A DNA stretch of 8,569 nucleotides. It comes from an uncultured Oscillospiraceae bacterium. GTDB lineage: Bacteria > Bacillota > Clostridia > Oscillospirales > Oscillospiraceae. Each line of letters starts with the position of its first letter. The first letter of the stretch is position 1. The stretch is from the NCBI GenBank assembly GCA_959022875.1, contig CAUFAM010000035.1, forward strand, positions 1 through 8,569. The letters run 5' to 3'. The position numbers and the translations under genes were made by a program. Positions 5,727-8,569 of this stretch are shown piece by piece. A model generated the notes under the pieces. That model saw only the letters and a program-made list of their open reading frames with translations, searched no databases and was not told where the DNA came from.

Positions 5727-8417
5727 ATGAAAAAACTGATGGTCATCGACGGCAATTCCATCGTCAACCGTGCCTTTTACGGAGTCAGCCAGAATCTGAC
5801 CACCCGGGAGGGCCAGCCCACCAACGCCATCTTCGGATTTTTGAACATTCTGGGCAAGCTGCTGGACGATGCCGCGCCGGACGCCCTGTGCGTCACCTTC
5901 GACCGGAAGGCTCCCACCTTCCGCCATCTCCAGTATGAGGGATACAAGGCCCAGCGCAAGGGCATGCCCGAGGAGCTGGCCAGCCAGATGCCCATCTTGA
6001 AGGACGTCCTGGGGGCCATGAACATCCCCATGTATGAGATGGACGGCTGGGAGGCGGATGACCTCATCGGCACCATTTCCGTAAAAGACACCGCCGCCGG
6101 GTGGGAGACGGTCATCGTCACCGGAGACAAGGACTCCCTCCAGCTGGTCACCGACACCACCACCGTGAAGCTGGTGTCCACCCGCATGGGCCGCACCACC
6201 ACCCGGGACATGACCCCGGAGGCCTTCCGGGAGGAATATGGCTTTGACCCCATCCACATCATCGACCTAAAGGCCCTCATGGGGGACGCCAGCGACAACA
6301 TTCCCGGGGTCAAGGGGGTGGGTGAAAAGACCGCTATGGCCCTGGTGGGGCGCTATGGCTCCATTGACGCGCTCTACGCCGCCATGCCTACCCCGGAGAT
6401 GGCTCCCGGCACCCCCGCCAAGCCCGGCGTCATCAAGAAGCTCCAGGAGGGGGAGGAGATGGCCCGGATGTCCTACGACCTGGCCACCATCCGCTGCGAC
6501 GCCCCCCTGGACTTCACCCCCGAGGAGAACCTGCGCCGGGAGGTGGACAACGGCAAGCTCTATCAGCTCTTTTTGAACCTGGAATTTGCCAAGCTCATTG
6601 ACAAATATCACCTCACCGCCCCCCAGGGGGAGGGCGCTCCCCAGACGGAACAAGCCGTAGAGTGCGTCTGCACCAGCGAGGTGGTGGAGACCCGGAAGCG
6701 CCTGGACGAGCTTATGAAGCTGTGGCAGGCGGCGGACTTTGTCAACGTGCTGGCCCTGCCCAATCTGGACGTGGTCTGTGTGGAGTACCGCCCCTCCCCG
6801 AATGAGGGCCACGCCGCCCTCCTCTTTGCCGACCGTCTGGAGGGCTACAATGACTTTTTGAAGGCCTTTTTTACGTCCGGCGACATCAAAAAGGTCACCC
6901 ACAGCCTGAAAGGCCTGTGGCGTGCCCTGCTGGCGGAGGGCATTGCCCCCGCAGGTTTCGTCTTTGACACGGAGGTGGCCGCCTATCTGCTGGCTCCCTC
7001 CGACGGAAGCTACGAGCTGGAAAAGCTGGGCATGACCTACTACAATCAGGAGTTCCCCAAGGCAAAGGACTACCTGGCCGAGGGCGCCTTCGGCCCGCTG
7101 GCCGACCCGGCGGTCCCTACAGGGGCCCTGATGTCCCACGCCTCCCTCATCGGTTCCCTCCGGGAGACCCTCACCGGCCGTCTCCGGGAGCTGGGCATGT
7201 GGGATCTCTATGAAACCATCGACCTGCCCCTGTGCGCCGTGCTGGCCGAGATGGAGCAGGAGGGATTCCTCATTGACCGGGGTGCCCTGGCCGAGTTTGG
7301 CCAAATGCTCTCCGGGCGTATTGGCGAGGTCCAGGCGGAAATCTACACCCTGGCCGGAGAGGACACCTTTAACATTAACTCCACCCAGCAGCTGGGCAAG
7401 ATCCTCTTTGACAAGCTGGGCCTGCCCCCAGTGAAGAAGACCAAGACAGGCTACTCCACCAACGCCGAGGTGCTGGAAAAGCTTCGGGGCCAGCACCCCA
7501 TCATCGAGGCCATTTTGGAGTACCGCCAGCTCACTAAGCTGAACTCCACCTATGTGGAGGGGCTGGGCAAGGTCATTGGCCCGGACGGGCGCATCCACAC
7601 CTCCTTCCAGAATACCGTCACCGCCACCGGCCGCCTCTCCTCTACTGAACCGAACCTTCAGAACATCCCGGTGCGCACGGAGCTTGGCGCTCAGCTGCGT
7701 AAAATGTTCGTGGCTCCGGCAGGCAAGGTGCTGGTGGATGCGGACTACTCCCAGATCGAGCTGCGCCTGCTGGCCCACATGGCCGGGGACCAGGCCATGA
7801 TCGACGGCTTCAATTCGGGCGAGGACATCCACACCATTACCGCCTCCCAGGTCTTTGGGGTGTCTCCGGAGGAAGTCACTCCCCTCATGCGCCGCAGCGC
7901 CAAGGCGGTAAACTTCGGCATTGTCTACGGCATCTCCCCCTTCTCCCTCTCCCAGGACATCGGGGTAAGCGTACCGCAGGCCAAGGAATATATGGAAAAG
8001 TACTTTGAGCACTACTCCGGCGTCCGGGCCTATATGGACGGCGTGGTGGCCCAGGCCAAGGAAGACGGCTATGTGACTACCCTCTTTGCCCGCCGCCGGT
8101 GGATTCCGGAATTGAAGTCTTCCAACTTCAACACCCGCTCCTTTGGCGAGCGTGTAGCCCTCAACGCCCCTATCCAGGGCACCGCCGCCGACATCATCAA
8201 GTTGGCCATGATCCGGGTTCGTAACCGGCTGAACGCCGAGGGACTGGAGGGCAAGCTGGTCCTCCAGGTCCACGACGAGCTTATTGTGGAGTGCCCCGAA
8301 GGAGAGGCGGAGCAGGTCTGCAAGCTGGTGGAGGAGGAAATGGAGGGCGTCGCTGCCCTATCCGTCCCCCTGCTGGCTGAGACACACGCTGGGACGAGCT
8401 GGGCCGAGGCACATTGA
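5727..8417 (+). CDS. polA: DNA polymerase I
   Basis: This 896-residue family A polymerase fills gaps and removes RNA primers during replication and repair. The 5'-3' nuclease domain (about 1-290) keeps its metal-binding acids: Asp8 (IDGN), Asp59 (FDRK), EADD (109-112), GDKD (133-136) and MGDASDN (185-191), then a helix-hairpin-helix (GVKGVGEKT, 194-202). The middle domain (about 310-490) keeps the 3'-5' exonuclease fold, but its catalytic acids are gone, so proofreading is predicted absent, as in Bacillus and Thermus enzymes. The polymerase domain has TATGRLSSTEPNLQNIP (632-648), motif A DADYSQIELR (671-680, catalytic Asp673), motif B RRSAKAVNFGIVYG (722-735) with Phe730, and motif C QVHDELIVE (847-855, Asp850). 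ATG 5727 has GGAGGT (5715-5720) 6 bases upstream; the frame is open farther upstream, across the terminator and promoter, but has no comparable start. It appears monocistronic. Confidence 0.98.
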   Translation: MKKLMVIDGNSIVNRAFYGVSQNLTTREGQPTNAIFGFLNILGKLLDDAAPDALCVTFDRKAPTFRHLQYEGYKAQRKGMPEELASQMPILKDVLGAMNIPMYEMDGWEADDLIGTISVKDTAAGWETVIVTGDKDSLQLVTDTTTVKLVSTRMGRTTTRDMTPEAFREEYGFDPIHIIDLKALMGDASDNIPGVKGVGEKTAMALVGRYGSIDALYAAMPTPEMAPGTPAKPGVIKKLQEGEEMARMSYDLATIRCDAPLDFTPEENLRREVDNGKLYQLFLNLEFAKLIDKYHLTAPQGEGAPQTEQAVECVCTSEVVETRKRLDELMKLWQAADFVNVLALPNLDVVCVEYRPSPNEGHAALLFADRLEGYNDFLKAFFTSGDIKKVTHSLKGLWRALLAEGIAPAGFVFDTEVAAYLLAPSDGSYELEKLGMTYYNQEFPKAKDYLAEGAFGPLADPAVPTGALMSHASLIGSLRETLTGRLRELGMWDLYETIDLPLCAVLAEMEQEGFLIDRGALAEFGQMLSGRIGEVQAEIYTLAGEDTFNINSTQQLGKILFDKLGLPPVKKTKTGYSTNAEVLEKLRGQHPIIEAILEYRQLTKLNSTYVEGLGKVIGPDGRIHTSFQNTVTATGRLSSTEPNLQNIPVRTELGAQLRKMFVAPAGKVLVDADYSQIELRLLAHMAGDQAMIDGFNSGEDIHTITASQVFGVSPEEVTPLMRRSAKAVNFGIVYGISPFSLSQDIGVSVPQAKEYMEKYFEHYSGVRAYMDGVVAQAKEDGYVTTLFARRRWIPELKSSNFNTRSFGERVALNAPIQGTAADIIKLAMIRVRNRLNAEGLEGKLVLQVHDELIVECPEGEAEQVCKLVEEEMEGVAALSVPLLAETHAGTSWAEAH

Positions 8418-8484
8418 TCCATCCGAAAACCAGCAGTTCATTTCACCATTTATCCCGCAAAAGTAACCGTCTGTCTCAACGCTG
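8418..8484. other. Intergenic stretch after polA, no terminator seen
   Basis: The first part of the polA downstream gap has no GC-rich stem followed by T's and no open frame with a ribosome binding site. The only symmetry is a short CAAC-GCT-GTTG (8477-8487) that runs into the next -35 box. polA transcripts may therefore read into the following gene. Confidence 0.5.
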
Positions 8485-8513
8485 TTGCACACCAGATCTG
8501 CCTCTGTTACACT
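8485..8513 (+). promoter_or_regulatory. Predicted promoter of the gene at the right edge
   Basis: TTGCAC (8485-8490), a 17-base spacer and TACACT (8508-8513), with TG at 8505-8506 forming an extended -10. Transcription would start near 8520, about 35 bases before the ATG at 8555. Confidence 0.65.
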
Positions 8514-8514
8514 G

Positions 8515-8554
8515 AAGATGACCCAACCCACCCTTGTTAAGAGGAGGTCATCTT
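8515..8554. repeat. 9-base inverted repeat flanking the leader of the right-edge gene
   Basis: AAGATGACC (8515-8523) is the exact reverse complement of GGTCATCTT (8546-8554), with 22 bases between. The right arm covers the end of the ribosome binding site and runs to the base before the ATG. The left arm starts just after the predicted -10 box. Confidence 0.45.
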
Positions 8555-8569
8555 ATGAAAAACCGTTCG
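8555..8569 (+). CDS. 5' end of an unidentified gene
   Basis: ATG at 8555 has a strong ribosome binding site, GAGGAGGT (8541-8548), 6 bases upstream and its own predicted promoter. Only five codons (MKNRS) are inside the window, so the product cannot be identified. The Met-Lys-Asn-Arg start would suit a signal peptide but is far too short to say. In many Firmicutes polA is followed by DNA repair genes (mutM) or coaE; these residues neither support nor exclude those. Confidence 0.6.

Noticed and set aside
6267..8273. A 668-codon open frame antisense to polA
   Set aside because: Long antisense frames are expected in GC-rich genes with strong codon bias. The translation is rich in Gly, Val, His, Leu and Gln with no motif, and polA is unmistakable on the other strand.
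1..8569. Mobile elements, CRISPR arrays, phage genes, tRNAs or a defence island
   Set aside because: No direct-repeat arrays, transposase or integrase motifs, cloverleaf-like sequences or toxin-antitoxin pairs were seen; nearly all of the window is accounted for by conserved metabolic, transport and replication genes.

Overview
The window reads as ordinary chromosome from a GC-rich, low-oxygen Gram-positive bacterium, most likely a gut Clostridia of the Oscillospiraceae type (Flavonifractor/Lawsonibacter-like). This placement is inferred from style, not from a marker gene. The clues are strong GGAGG-type ribosome binding sites, GC-rich third codon positions, a lipoprotein with a long serine-rich linker, a DUF624 (YesL-like) protein, an oxygen-sensitive two-subunit class I fumarase, and a DNA polymerase I whose proofreading site is degenerate.

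Layout. Positions 1-758 (minus strand) hold most of an N-acylglucosamine 2-epimerase gene whose 3' end lies outside the window. It diverges from a DUF624 membrane-protein gene (969-1607, plus), and the 210-base gap carries two back-to-back promoters. Next come the alpha and beta subunits of an iron-sulfur fumarate hydratase (1652-2491 and 2504-3058). A consensus-like promoter and a 17-base palindrome precede a three-gene ABC uptake system: lipoprotein (3178-4269), permease (4256-5038) and ATPase (5035-5619), with overlapping reading frames. A textbook terminator (5627-5653) ends that operon. The polA promoter starts within two bases of its T tract, and polA fills 5727-8417. The last 150 bases contain a promoter, an inverted repeat and the first five codons of another gene.

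How the genes fit together. The epimerase interconverts N-acetylglucosamine and N-acetylmannosamine, a step used in sialic-acid catabolism; DUF624 genes are often found near sugar-use genes. The fumarase serves central dicarboxylate metabolism. The ABC system belongs structurally to the nitrate/sulfonate/taurine/thiamine-precursor class, but its substrate cannot be read from the sequence. polA appears to be its own transcription unit.

I found no tRNA, rRNA, CRISPR array, insertion sequence, phage gene or defence system. Nothing here convincingly represents a new biological system. The points most worth a second look are the palindrome in the ABC leader, the inverted repeat over the ribosome binding site at the right edge, and the unassigned ABC substrate.
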